Part shown: positions 37,224-49,430 of the stretch, piece after piece
Layout of the letters: each line of letters begins with the position of its first letter
How positions within the stretch are numbered: position 1 is the stretch's first letter
NCBI RefSeq assembly: GCF_030272615.1
Contig: NC_081406.1
Location: 186,215,770-186,279,769 of the forward strand
Origin: Cryptomeria japonica
Taxonomy: Eukaryota; Streptophyta; Pinopsida; Cupressales; Cupressaceae
Reading direction: 5' to 3'
Length of the DNA stretch: 64,000 nt
Made by a program: the position numbers and the translations under genes
The notes under the pieces: model-generated
What the model was told of the DNA's origin: nothing
Database searches by the model: none
Seen by the model: the letters and a program-made list of their open reading frames with translations, nothing else

Positions 37224-39807
37224 ATGCAATTCTTACAGAGCTTAGTTAAAAGCTGCTGGGCAGGAGATAAACAGGGCCCTTATAGTAACGTTAGCAAGCA
37301 ATGTGAGCTTTCTTCTCCATTCTTAATTAATTAGCTTTTCTTGTTCTCCAGCTAATGATTTTGGAAATGCTTGAATAGTTACCTAATTACTGGCATATGG
37401 GTATTGCTTATTTCATGGATATTCATGCATGTGAGATCAATCAATTTGAGTGTGATCTATGTTACTTTTCGTGAATATGTATAATATTATTTATAAATAA
37501 TAATAAATATTTATTTATCAAATAAAAATTTTAAATGTGTACATTTGTGTTTGATTATCAGCCCTATCAGGTCCAATTGATAAACAAGCTATAATAGACA
37601 GCAGTGAATGGGATAATCCCTCATCATCAGAAGTTTTGACACAGGATTTTGTTTCTAATTTGTATGTTTTCACGTTGAATGAGCTTAAAACTATTACAAA
37701 AAACTTCAGATTGGATTTTCTATTGGGGAAAGGAGGGTTTGGCAAAGTTTACAAGGGTTTCATTTGTGAGGACACGAAAACAGGACTTACAGCCCAGCCT
37801 GTTGCTGTGAAGGTCCTTGATCTAGAAGGTCGTCAGGGCCACAAAGAATGGCTGGTAAAATTATAACCCCTGTTAATTAAACCGGTTTGGGAGCTTAATT
37901 CTCATCCAATTGCAGACTTTAATCATATTTGGTTGGTTGCAGGCAGAAGTCAAGTTTCTGGGACAGTTGAGTCATCCTCATTTGGTGAAACTTATTGGCT
38001 ATTGCTCCGAAGGTAAACAGAGACTTCTCGTTTATGAGTTTATGGCTAAAGGATCTCTTGAAAATCATCTGTTTCGAAGTAAGTTTTTCTTCCTTGTTTC
38101 TTTAATCAGTGTCCTCAGTTTTTCTTTCCTGTTTCTTTAATCAGTGTCCTCCCCCTTGTTTGTTTCCTGTAGCAGTGTCAAGTGTGGACTATAGAGTATT
38201 CTTGGGGTTGAAACTTGAAACCCTTCACAAACCTTGAAATTCTTGAACTCTCCTTAAAATCTATTCTGTGATTGTGAGATTTTGTTGATAGAATTATCAA
38301 AAGGATTGGATAATATAGATGATAGAATCTATCAAAAGGTATAGATTGATGCATTTGAAAAAGATGATTTTTGTACTCTGCTATAGTTATATGCCATTCC
38401 CCTGAATGTGGGACCTAATTGATTTCATCTGCTGGTTTTACATTGTTATATTAGATCAACTTGGCTTGATCTGGTTGTTGACTGGTAGCAATTCACAAGC
38501 ATGTGCCACTAGTTTAAACTTTGAATCATTTGGGCTCATTTAACATGGGCCAATTTAGTCAGTGAGAGAGAACCGCCCAGGGCCATTGTGATCACTGAAA
38601 AACCATGTTTATTGTGGTTTCTAGTTTGTTAAGCTGTTGGCTGATTTTCAGAAATCTATCCCATTTGTGATCTTCAATAAAGCTGTAGAGCAAATCAAGT
38701 CTGAATTCCTAAGCTTTAGATTACCCTAACCATTGGACAAATTACTAATGTTACATGTTCCTTTTCTGATTGCTTGTGTGGTGATCTCACAGAGATGTCT
38801 AATTCACTGTCTTGGCCAAGAAGAATGAAGATTTTACTTGGGGCTGCCAAAGGGTTAGCTTTTCTTCACTGTGCTGAGAAGCCAGTTATCTATCGTGATT
38901 TTAAGACATCAAATATTCTGCTCGATAAGGTTAGTATTTCCAAATAAATTTAAACTTACATATGTAACTCTGATGCAATTTTTTCTCTAGTTACTATGTT
39001 TTAAGGTCATACAAGAGACATGGTCTAAAATCACCTCAGTCCCGTATGGACTATATGCCAATGAAACCTCCTGCTTATTTTTCTGCCTTTCTGATGAAGG
39101 ATTATATGGCAAAGCTTTCAGACTTTGGTCTTGCAAAAGTTGGGCCAGAATGTGGCCAGACTCATGTTTCAACCGTTGCCAAGGGTACATACGGCTATGC
39201 AGATCCTGAGTATATCGCTAGTGGTATGCTTTTATGATAACTTAATCTTTTAGATTCAGCTGCACATTATACATTTCTTATCTACAGTATGTGTTTATTT
39301 TATGTCACTTACCATGACAAGAGAATTTTGCAAACTAGTTACTATAACTTATCTGCCACTAGATAGTGATTTAAAAAAAAAATTGTTTGAACAGGTCATC
39401 TCTCAACCAAAAGTGATGTGTACAGCTTTGGCGTAGTATTACTTGAAATGCTTACTGGTAGACCGTCTATTGATCACACAAGGCCTAGCACAGAACAAAA
39501 CTTGGTTGAATGGGCTTATCCACTTCTTAACAACAAAAGGAAGCTGTTGCAGATCCTTGATCCTCGACTAGAGAAAGAATATTTTGTCAAAGAAGCTCAG
39601 AAAGTTGCAAAGTTAGCCTATCAATGTCTTAGCCAAAAACGTAAATCTAGGCCACTCATGAAGGATGTAGTTGAAACATTGGAGTCTCTTCAAATTGTGA
39701 ATGATTTCGCAAATATATCTTTCATATACACTGTGGGTAGGGGTTTGATTACGTATGAGATTTATGGTCAATCACCTGAAAATGATAACTTGGCAAATGA
39801 TTCTTAA
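37224..39807 (+). CDS. Receptor-like cytoplasmic Ser/Thr kinase (RLCK-VII / PBL-like), six exons
   Basis: Predicted exons: 37224-37302, 37562-37854, 37943-38078, 38793-38929, 39100-39223, 39395-39807. All introns are GT-AG and phases join to 393 residues. Kinase signatures: glycine loop [11 protein letters not shown] (about 82-92), ATP-binding Lys110 in VAVK, catalytic Asp205 in [10 protein letters not shown], Asp223 of DFG, activation segment [10 protein letters not shown] (244-253), then [17 protein letters not shown]. The domain order and [14 protein letters not shown] are typical of the RLCK-VII/PBL family, closest in style to the PBL13/PBL15/RIPK subset, which relay signals from membrane immune or growth receptors. 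There is no transmembrane segment. The N-terminus [12 protein letters not shown] lacks the Gly2 myristoylation site of many relatives; Cys11 is a possible acylation site. The short first exon is the least certain. No disabling change is seen. Confidence 0.88.
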
Positions 39808-40115
39808 AATTGTCATGGTAATTATCAAAATGGTAACTTGGCAAACGACTCTTAGAATTGTCAGTCATTAAGAATTGTCATTGATAACTTGGCAAATGAT
39901 TCTTAAAATTGTCATGGTAATTAACTCATGAAAATGGTAACTTGGCAAACGACTCTTAGAATTGTCATATTCATTAAGGATTGTCATATTCATTAAGAAT
40001 TGTCATAGTCATTGATTCATGAAAAGGGTAATTTGAAAAATGGTTTTTAGAATTGTCATAGTTATTGATTCGTGAAAAAGGTAATTTAGAAAATGATTTT
40101 GAGATTATGAATATA
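39772..40115 (+). repeat. Degenerate tandem repeat overlapping the end of the kinase gene
   Basis: About six units of 50-90 bases share the core ggtaacttggcaaa(c/t)ga(c/t)tctta(a/g)aattgtca (given here as one degenerate pattern). The first unit contains the kinase stop codon, so the last residues (NDNLANDS) are encoded by the repeat. Later units drift (ggtaatttgaaaaatgg). Confidence 0.8.
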
Positions 40116-42279
40116 AATTCATTAGAGTCAAAGTTATTCAAAGAGAATAACATTTGTATCTAAGGTCTGCAAACAATTATAATTTTATTATTATTATATA
40201 ATATTGTATCAATTTATATTTATATTATTTTGTGATTATATGGGATGTACTTGTATGTTTATATATAAGTTATGTGTTATAATTTTATAATGAAATTATT
40301 ATTATCTATTTAGTTTTAATATTTTCACGTTAGTTTTTTAATTTTAATGGTTTAATGCTATTAATTGAATGATGACTAAATATTTTCTAATTATACATCT
40401 TTTATATTATCTTGATTGTATTATAATTAAATGATCATGTTTGAAATATGATTTATATAATATGATTTAGAAGATGCATGTGTATCGTGTGAGTATATTC
40501 ATACATTGTATATTAATTATAATGTGCTATGGCTATCATTATACAAATATCATTGATATGCATTTGAGTGTACAAGATACAAGGTAAAACAATAGTGATA
40601 AATATCAAAGATGTATACATAGATTTGTTTGAGTTCATATATGCATCTTGCTTTACAGTGGGGTAATAAGACATGGATGTGAGATACCTAGATGAAACCA
40701 TTTTCTTAATTCCATACATGATTCAAGGAACGTCTTATAATTAAATTAATGAAGTGTTTATTCTATGTGCTATAATTATTTTTATATGCATAATGAGTTT
40801 TATTTCTTTGTGGATTTTTGGATATTTTAAATGTTAGAATTGCAAATTAGCTTATATTGTGTGTTTGTGAAAGGTTCAATGAATTAATGAAGAGAAATTT
40901 GATGACTTGTTTAGCAAGTAGAAGGTCAAAAGATTGTCTATTTGAAAATATATATATTCTTTTGAATTTTTTGAGGATGGAAAGAAAAATGATGTTTTTA
41001 GAAATATGTTGTGCATATGTATTTGGAAAGAGGAACCCATTTTTTAGCTTTTGTATGTTTTAAATTGAAAGACAAAAAAAATGAATTTAATTTAATATTT
41101 AAAAAAAAAATTAACTTAGAAGAAAGATTGGATTCTTTTTAGTGGCTTCGTGTGTTCTTTAGATCAAACTATGAATCACGATCAAACCTGTGAAATTTTA
41201 GTTTGAAATAATTACTTGGTATTTCTTGTACAATTTTATAAACCATTACATATTTTTATAAAAATATACTATAATAAAAAATGTAGAAGTGTAGAACAAG
41301 TTGGTTTTATGATTTGAATATAAAGGAATGGAAACATCCTAGGTTGAAGATGTTATCTCTCTGAGAGAGCTGACATGCCTAGTTAGACTTGGGGTTCATA
41401 GTTTTGTGGTATATGTATGAGATGATTCCAATAAGATAGTGATTGTGTACCATGTGTTTTAGCCACTAATAAGATTTTTTTAGCATATATAGAGATAAGG
41501 TCAAGTGCCTAATCAAATGTGAGTTCATATAATAAATATTGATGGAACAATGATGTTGAGATCCAATGGAGTACACTAAAGTTTGGTGTTGGATATTAAT
41601 AAATGATATTGATAAACATGGGCATAAAAAAATGGTGTTAGAACACAAGGAATTTTAGAAATAGCATAAGAGATTTACCATAGATTTTGCAGTATGTTTT
41701 AAAAATAAATAAAAAATTAGGGTTTCATCTATTCATTTCTCTAACCCTTATAGTTCTTTGCATTGTGCAATAATAATTGGTCCAACGTATTATTGAATGA
41801 CTAGTATATTGTGTTGTATGCCAAGTCCCCTTCCACACGTTAGTTAGTCCTACTTCATGTGTTGTCATCAAGCCTTTATTAATATTTTATAGTAACACTT
41901 GTTCCCTGTAACTCATTTAGTATAGAGATGTCTTTGTTTGTACAATTAACTCTTTTTCCATTAGATCCCCTTGATCCAAAGGCCCACAAGGAGAGTGGTT
42001 TATTTTTTCATCCTATAACTTTGAGGCTCTAAGCTTGGTGTAAAGGTCTATTTATATACTATGGCCCCTATGCAGTAGCCTAAATTGGCTCTATTTATAT
42101 TCCTTTCCCTGCAAACAAAAACTAGCTATCATTGCCCCTTAGTGTATAGGCAAGGATGACTATGCCATATACTATTATGTTGCTATATCCAAGATGAAGT
42201 ATGATTGCATAAAAAATTGTACCATCATGAATGAAAATATGCCCCCATATAAGGCTATGAATGTCACATAGTGGGTAGC
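40116..42279. other. AT-rich spacer 3' of the kinase gene
   Basis: No supported gene. Short frames only. Oligo-A/T runs are common. Confidence 0.4.
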
Positions 42280-43285
42280 AACATAATAGACAAGGGTTTA
42301 CTTGATTGTGATAGGAAAAAGAAGAAATTAAATGTCACTTGTCATATGAATAATACCATCAGTAAGAAGCTTTCAAACTTCTCTCTTAAATGCCTTACAT
42401 TCATTAATGGTATGACCAAGTGTGCGGTGATATGCAAAAAAAGAGAAATTTAATGGATTATGTTTGTGATATTTATGATAGTTTGGAGTAGGAACAATAA
42501 TCAAGTAGGCCTTTCGGAGCCTCAACAAATTTTTCTCTTCCCTTGATATATGATAAGGATTAAGAAGCAATCTTATCTCATGTGAAAGATGGTTTTTGTG
42601 CTTGTTAGGAGGTAATTGAGAAGGCAGTGGAGATGGATAAGAAGTTGGAAACCCCACATCCTCTCTATAATAGTATAGTGTGAGATCCATATAAAGCTTA
42701 ATTCCTTGATCCATATGCCCAAGACCATGTCCATTATATCCATACTTAGAAATCATGTTAGAACCAACATTATAATGTGTTTTAACTCTTATGGAGGAGG
42801 ACTCGCATCACAAAAACCACTAAAACAAGTATAATCATATTGTGAAGCATAAAAAGGATGAATCGATGCAAGAGGGTCAATCCTTTGATGAGAATGCAAA
42901 TCCTTGTTAGTCTCATTCATACTGAAATTGTTATCCAAATATGTATTAGCAGGAGTATCATTAAGGAACGTGATGACATCCTCTTGTTTCAAGATATCTC
43001 CATAAATGGGACCAAGTTTGGGAGAGGCACAATGTTCCTCATACACTAATGCTTCATATCCATGAGGGGGAACATTGATATGGATTGAAGGTAAACTATT
43101 ATTAAAATAATTCAATGGCATGATCCTCTTGCACTAAAATATCCTCATGACGGAAGCTACTTTTAGAAGAAGTACAATTGCCTACTTTGCCTTCATTATA
43201 AGAATCATCAAAACTAAAGCAAGATACAACTACTAATGACTTGAGAAAAGAAAAACATGAAGAAAAAATCTTTGAAAGTTCCATT
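42280..43285 (-). pseudogene. Decayed retroelement gag-like fragment
   Basis: Minus-strand frames at 43284-43102, 43121-42789 and 42756-42373 follow one another closely. The last contains FFAYHRTLGHTINECKAF: a cysteine/histidine cluster of the type (C)xYHR-x-x-GH-T-x-x-C that ends the gag protein of many plant Gypsy elements, here with the first Cys replaced by Ala. Upstream are Pro-rich (FPTSYPSPLPSQLPP) and acidic stretches. No protease or RT follows and no LTR was paired. Similarity is modest; the assignment is an inference from the zinc-finger motif. Confidence 0.45.
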
Positions 43286-44970
43286 ATCTAACCAATGAAT
43301 CAATGACTCAGTTATATGCAATGAAATCAAAAAATATGGAAGAGTATGCTCCAAAATGAATATAATGGATGTTAATAGGAAGTGTGTTAATTTTTTTATT
43401 TTCAAACTAAACATATTACTTTTGCAAATGCTTAGTGAGATCTCCAATAAAACATTCAATTAATTAACTAGCCAATCAAATGTGGCAACATATGATAGAA
43501 AATCTAGAGAAGTGCAATGTAGGATGCATTGGGTTCATCAAGATGATATGTAAAAAAAGTGAACCTAGGCTAGTATGTTCATTAACTAGAATTAATTTAT
43601 TTTTCATAAAAACTATTAGAAGAGGTGTGAATGGGTTTGGCTACAATCCACAAAGGAGAGCCAAATAGTCTTGGATCTACATCTAGTCTATTAATGTGTT
43701 GTTATGTGATGTGATTGATTGAATCTGTGCAAATGAAATAAGATAAATAAAGTAATTATGAACAAGTTTGACGAAATACATAAAATTGAGAATAAAAATA
43801 TAAAACATAAGTACATATTTGGAAATGAAACATAGAGAAGCACATGTGATAGAATTTGAGAGCAAACTACGTAGGAAAAGGGTGCTAGGGTCCTAAGATA
43901 AGTTAAAGCAAAAGACAGTGTCAAGAATAGGATCAAGAGGTCCTCAAGGATTTTTCCTCAAAATCTAGGGCAAAGTTGGGAGGACACTAGCTCCTAGCTC
44001 TAGTACCTGAGTTTTTTGTTGTTGTTTGAAGTCTAAATTTTTTTATTAATGTATACTTTGTCCACTTGTAACTTTTAAACATTGTCAATCTTTAGATCTA
44101 AACTTACACACACAAAAAAGAGAGAAAAAAATTTGTTGTATAGGAGCTTGTCTAAGTCAAACCTTGTATTGGTGTTCTCACCTTTACAAAAGTAATGATG
44201 AGTGATAAATCATTGCATACTCCCTCAAAATAAGAGGTGAATAAATATTGATGATATTGAAACAATAATGATTATCTCATATGTAAATTCCTTGCTTAAG
44301 TTCCTCACAAGGTGGTGATGAATATATTGCAAGTGTTAGTGTTCAACATAGCAATCACAATAAGTAACAAAATTACTTCAATTGTAGATAACAACATGCT
44401 TGATAGTATCCTTGGACTTCTCAAATACTTGAATGATCTTCAAGATACATGTAATGTATCAACATAATAATTACACTAGAAAATACTAAATTTTGACAAG
44501 TAATTCAAGATACATGTGCTCAAAATTTCAAGATGTAATAAAAACAAGTTTACTAGTGCATAGAATCTAGTTTCTAGAATATTTTTTTTTTCAAATTCGG
44601 ATAAATGGTTCAATAGATTATGTAGACAAAATAATATGTGTATGTTCTAGATTAAAACTAAAAAAACTACTAAAACTAATTAGAAATTAATACCTTAATA
44701 TATTTGCATTTGAAAAAATATATATGATAATGAAGTTAACATAGAGCTTTACATCATGTAAAGATTTTTTATTTTAATCCTAAAATAAATGAACATAATG
44801 GATAGCATATTCAAAAAAAAAATGTTTTCTATATGAATTATGTAAAATACATTTGTTGTAACCAAATTAAATGTCTAACCCTTATGATTGGCAAATTTTA
44901 ACTTGTTCCAAATCTAAAGGAGGCATTTAATTGGCTAAATCTAGAATATGAATGTGTTATAGCATTCTAG
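43286..44970. other. Unassigned spacer with old repeat similarity
   Basis: Non-coding. Around 44100-44165 it resembles 20820-20900 (see that entry). At 44218 actccctcaaaataagagg looks like a decayed LTR edge. Confidence 0.35.
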
Positions 44971-44972
44971 CG

Positions 44973-44973
<1 letters not shown>

Positions 44974-45003
<30 letters not shown>

Positions 45004-45300
45004 TATATACATATACATACATATATGTGTGTGTGTACATATGTATATGTATATGTATATGTTTGTATTTGTGTATATGTATGTATATGTTTATATATAT
45101 GTGTGTGTATATATGTATATATGCATATACGTGTATGTATATAGTATGTCTGTGTACATATAAATGTATATATAAATATTTATATACATAAATATGTATA
45201 TGTCTATGTATGTATGTGTGTGTGTATGTATACACATATATACATACATATATGTATACGTACACACATATATATACATACATATATGTACACACACATA
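44974..45300. repeat. Compound microsatellite (CA)n then (TATG/CATA)n
   Basis: A (CA/AC) dinucleotide run near 44974-45000 is followed by ~300 bases of alternating purine-pyrimidine tatg, tgtg, taca and cata. All long frames across it are repeat artefacts. Confidence 0.85.
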
Positions 45301-46136
45301 TGAGCCATAACATAGGCATGTCATAATATACACACATTATGATTTTCAAAACATGAGCATATTTTAAAAAATTGCAAGTTTTGACCAATTTTTTACCCCT
45401 CAACATCTTACACTTACCCAAAATTTTCGTAACCGTAATGCCTCATGAATATTATAGACATTTCATAAACATAAAACTCTTTTTCTTTACCAAAGAGTCT
45501 AAGCCATCGATCTTACTTGGTCTTGGGTTCCCTAATTTCTATAGCATAATGACCCCATTGGCATTGTCTAGAATCTCTCTAGATCTTTTTACATCCATAG
45601 AATGTTTCAAATTCAATTGCTTTTTCTTGACTTCCTTATTCCTTTTATTCAAATTATTGAGACTTTGATTGCAAGATTTTGGTAAGTCAGGTATAAAATA
45701 GGTCTTCTTTAGAACTAGATCAAAAATGGACAAAGGAACAATAAGTTTCTTGGAAAAGAACTTCCATGGATCTAAATTGATGTAGAGGAAATTCACAATT
45801 ATCTTGATACCTTTCATGAATATACATCTATATGATAAGCATAAACAACATCTATTGTATCAATGGTCCAAGCCATTGCTTGAGTTGGGGTTCATGATTT
45901 CTGTAGGATAATGACCCCATGCATGTTGCCTAACACCTCTAATTCCCATTGGCTTTGTATAATCTTCATAGGAATGAGGCTAATGTCTTGGATTATTCAA
46001 ATATTTTCCTCTCAGTCTTGATACTTTGACTTTGTTAGAAATTTTCCATTTTCAAATGCATCTGTACAAAAATCAAGGATTCTTCTTCAGAAAATTAATG
46101 CAGATTTGTATTCTCAAGCACTCCTTTTCACAAGGA
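45301..46136. repeat. Spacer with imperfect direct repeat
   Basis: The segment at about 45490-45590 (taagccatcgatcttacttgg ... ataatgaccccattggc in pieces) recurs in diverged form at about 45864-45945 (ccaagccattgcttgag ... ataatgaccccatgcatg), a spacing near 370 bases. No coding assignment. Confidence 0.5.
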
Positions 46137-46560
46137 TAGAATGTAGGAGCATAGACAAGGCAAGTGACTTGTTAGACATAATGCCTTAAAGAGATGTATT
46201 ATCGTGGACTGCACTGTTTTCAGGCTACGCATAAAATGGATTTGTTGAAAAGGCTTTAGAAAATTTCAAGCAAATGCAATTGCAAGGTGTAGTGCCAAAT
46301 TCCACAACCTTTGGCAGCATCGCCTCTGTCTGTGCCAAAATGGGCTTCGGAACAGGGTGTACACAAACATCAAAGCATAAAGGGAAGCGGATTTTTGACA
46401 GATTAAAGTTGCAACTGCCCTCATAGACATGTATGCAAAAGGAGCAAGCATAGACAAGGCACGTGAACTGTTTGACAGAATGCCTCAGAGAGATGTGGTC
46501 TCATGAAATCCCATGATTGCAGGATATGCCCAAAATTGATTTGTGGAAAAGACTTTAAAG
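46137..46560 (+). pseudogene. Pentatricopeptide repeat (PPR) pseudogene fragment
   Basis: Translated in pieces, the sequence gives plant PPR motifs: SIDKASDLLDIMP, stop, RDV, then GYA, stop, NGFVEKALENFKQMQLQG and VVPNSTTFGSIASVCAKMG. A second unit at about 46433-46553 gives ARELFDRMPQRDVVS, stop, NPMIAGYAQN. These are typical of plant-type organelle-targeted PPR (PLS/PCMP) proteins that bind organellar RNA. Several in-frame stops and a frame change between units, with no start and no C-terminal domain, show it is a relic, perhaps a retrocopy or gene fragment. Confidence 0.8.
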
Positions 46561-47590
46561 CTCATATCGTCCACAGACTAGAACATAAACAACCTATTAG
46601 CCGTGCACATAAATAACCTAAACTCGGTTGAGGCCTGGTGCAATCCTTAACAGTACAGGGCATACTCGGGGTGAAGTAGGCCGAGAGCATAAGTGAACTG
46701 AAATAGTCACAGTCCAGGCCAGGTACATGTCTTTGAAGCCCAGTGTATAAATAATTCAAAAATCACCCGAAAAGCACAAGCAAAACTAAATTGTTTTCAG
46801 CTTTTGGGGAGCAATGCTACTGAAACAGGGACAGATATACCAATGATGCAGAGTAATTCCCAATGACAATCTCACCTCCCACTTGAGACTGTTGGACTTC
46901 CACCATTGGCAAGGCTGAGGCACTTCCTCCTGGGATTTGGTGCAATCTATGGTCACTCAAACTGCCTTTTACAGCCAGAGTCTTGTATCCTCTGTTGGAG
47001 AACTCCAACAGCCAAGCACGAACTAAGGTGGCTAATAATCCAAAGCTTAGCTTGAGCCCTGAGACTCAAAGTTCAAAATAAATAATATTGAATTTCACAT
47101 CCAAGACAAATCTTGGTTCGAACCCTAGGATTCGCCAGTTCAAAATAGGTAAAATTGAATTTCACATCAATCATACAAAAGTGCCGAACTAGAATGCAAC
47201 ATGACTGTTTCAACATTTTAACAGGAAAGGTTCAGTTAGTCATGAGCTTGGAAAAACCTCTTTTAGAGTTTCTCCAAGGTAAAGGTTATCTGTATTGAGG
47301 TGTTCAAGTCAAATTACAAACAATAAAGCATTGCGTGTTCTACTTCTTCAATATATACCTTTGCAAAGGAAATTCTTCTTACTATCGTAGCTTTCAAATC
47401 GAAGGGAGTGCGTAATCAGCTCTCTCACAGACACAAAGCTTCAAAAGTTTTAGGAGAATAAAGCCAGATAAAAGGGAATTCTGAAAAATATACATCTTGA
47501 CTTGAGAGATGCCTCCGGCACTGCAATTTATGCCATTAAGGCTGACGAGAACAAAAATTTCCAGGTGTATCAGCGATTAAAATCTAGACA
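46561..47590. other. Unassigned spacer with one candidate exon on the minus strand
   Basis: The minus-strand frame 47008-46817 (MEFSNRGYKTLAVKGSLSD ...) has a balanced, protein-like composition, but I do not recognise a family. It is not extended by adjacent frames. Two near-identical phrases, gaatttcacatc, occur at 47092 and 47158. Confidence 0.3.
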
Positions 47591-47598
47591 ATATTTCA

Positions 47599-47956
47599 AC
47601 TCTTATATCAAGCTCTGTTATATAGCAAAAAGATTAAATAACTTAAAAATAAACTAAAATATAAAATTATTTTAAGGATTGAAGTAACATTTTCGGCTGT
47701 AGGCAGCAGAAAATTTACTTTTCAAACATTAAAATTTCCGAACATTAAAGAAAGAATTGATGCGCAGATATTTCGTTAACTCTTATATCAAGCTCTGTTA
47801 TATAGCAAAAAGATTAAATAACTTAAAAATAAACTAAAATATAAAATTATTTTAAGGATTGAAGTAACATTTTCGGCTGTAGGCAGCAGAAAATTTACTT
47901 TTCAAACATTAAAATTTCCGAACATTAAAGAAAGAATTGATGCGCAGATATTTCGT
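47599..47956 (+). repeat. Perfect tandem duplication, two copies
   Basis: Copies at 47599-47776 and 47779-47956 read identically over about 178 bases (period 180), from actcttatatcaagc to cgcagatatttcgt. No coding frame. Confidence 0.95.
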
Positions 47957-49425
47957 CTATTGAAGTTAAGAAATTTTATCTCGTATTTGGTATTAAGCCT
48001 TAAAATAACATTATGCACCGAAGAGAGAGAAAATTTAACGCTTCTCGAGTAAAATTTTACAAATATTTTAAATAACTTTGGATGAACATTTTGCCAATCA
48101 AGTTCAGACAATTTTGAATTTTCATCTTTAACTTTTGAAGTCTCACGGGACGAAGAAAAGCAAATCATTAACAAAAGCTTCAGAAAAAAATGAGCTATGA
48201 AGATTTGAGCGTTAAAACCAGAAATTCGAATAGTAGAAAACTCAGATGCTTTAATCGTTAAAAATATGGAAGTACCTCAACGCTACTTCGCAAACGATTC
48301 GTTTATCTTTAGTGATCTGAAGTTGCCGCCCGCTGTATTTGCAGGGTTCAAACCTCCTTCGCCCATTTTCCTTCGCCCATTTTCACACCGACACAAACAA
48401 AATTAATCTCCGACCAGAAAATACGAAACATTTGTTTCAAAAGCTGCAACTGCAGTTCTTCAATTACCTTTCGAATTCGGTTTTCGACATATAAATGCAC
48501 TGAAAATTGGGAATCAGCGTAAAATATTTTCATCCCATTTTTTAACTGTAATTGATAAAGATCATTTATCGAATACTTCTTTTCTACATTTTAGAATAGT
48601 AAACCTCATCATAATTTTGTATTTAATGTTATAACTTCCTTGATTTGATTGCTTTTGGGTTTGAAGTATATTTAGATATAGATAAATTAAAGTGATTTGA
48701 TTTTGGTATAAGATATATTTAGATATAGATAAATTCTTTTAATTTGATTTGATTTGATTTTGTATACATCTATTTCTACAAAGATAGTCATTTATTTTCA
48801 ACACTAAAAATTATGCAAATCAATCTAAAAGAATTTATCTATACCCAAATCAAATGAATTTTTGGTGTGCATCTAATCATTTTTTTTCAACACTACAAAC
48901 TTTAGATAAAGAAAAGTTGGAAGGGAAGGTGGCTATGTGCACAAGACAAAGGGATAAAAATATTAGAAAGAAATGTGATATTTAAATATGTAAAGGGTTT
49001 GTTCTTTTAATTTTACAAAAGTTAAGAATGACATGATTTTAAATGTTTATTTTATAGTTAACATTTAAATGAAAGAAGAATGTGATAAACAAATTAGGGG
49101 TGTAGTGAAAAATAAAATTAATTATGATAATATTAACATTATTAATATTAAAAGTAAATAACAATGAGAAAATAAAGGAGGTTGGTAACTAAAGTAAAAA
49201 GGAAACTTTCAAATTCATGTTTTAATAAGGGACACTCTAAATATTTTGTATTTTGCCATTATCTTAGAACAAACTTTGTATGCAAAAAAGAAAAGAGAAT
49301 CTTACAACATAAAATTTTATCCTAACTATTGTTTTGGCTCATATATGGAGGAAAGAAACTTCAATATAGGAGAGACAATGAAACTAATTTAGATGCTTGT
49401 GTAAGATTCATAATGAAATGGGTAG
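47957..49425. other. Unassigned AT-rich spacer
   Basis: Non-coding. A short repeat of gatatatttagatatagataaatt occurs in two versions near 48665 and 48710, followed by a (gattt)n run near 48740. Confidence 0.4.
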
Positions 49426-49430
49426 CTATA

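Noticed and set aside
44952-45421. Open frames of up to 154 codons made of Tyr, Ile, Val, Cys, His and Thr
   Set aside because: They read through a TATG/CA microsatellite in several frames on both strands, so they are not genes.
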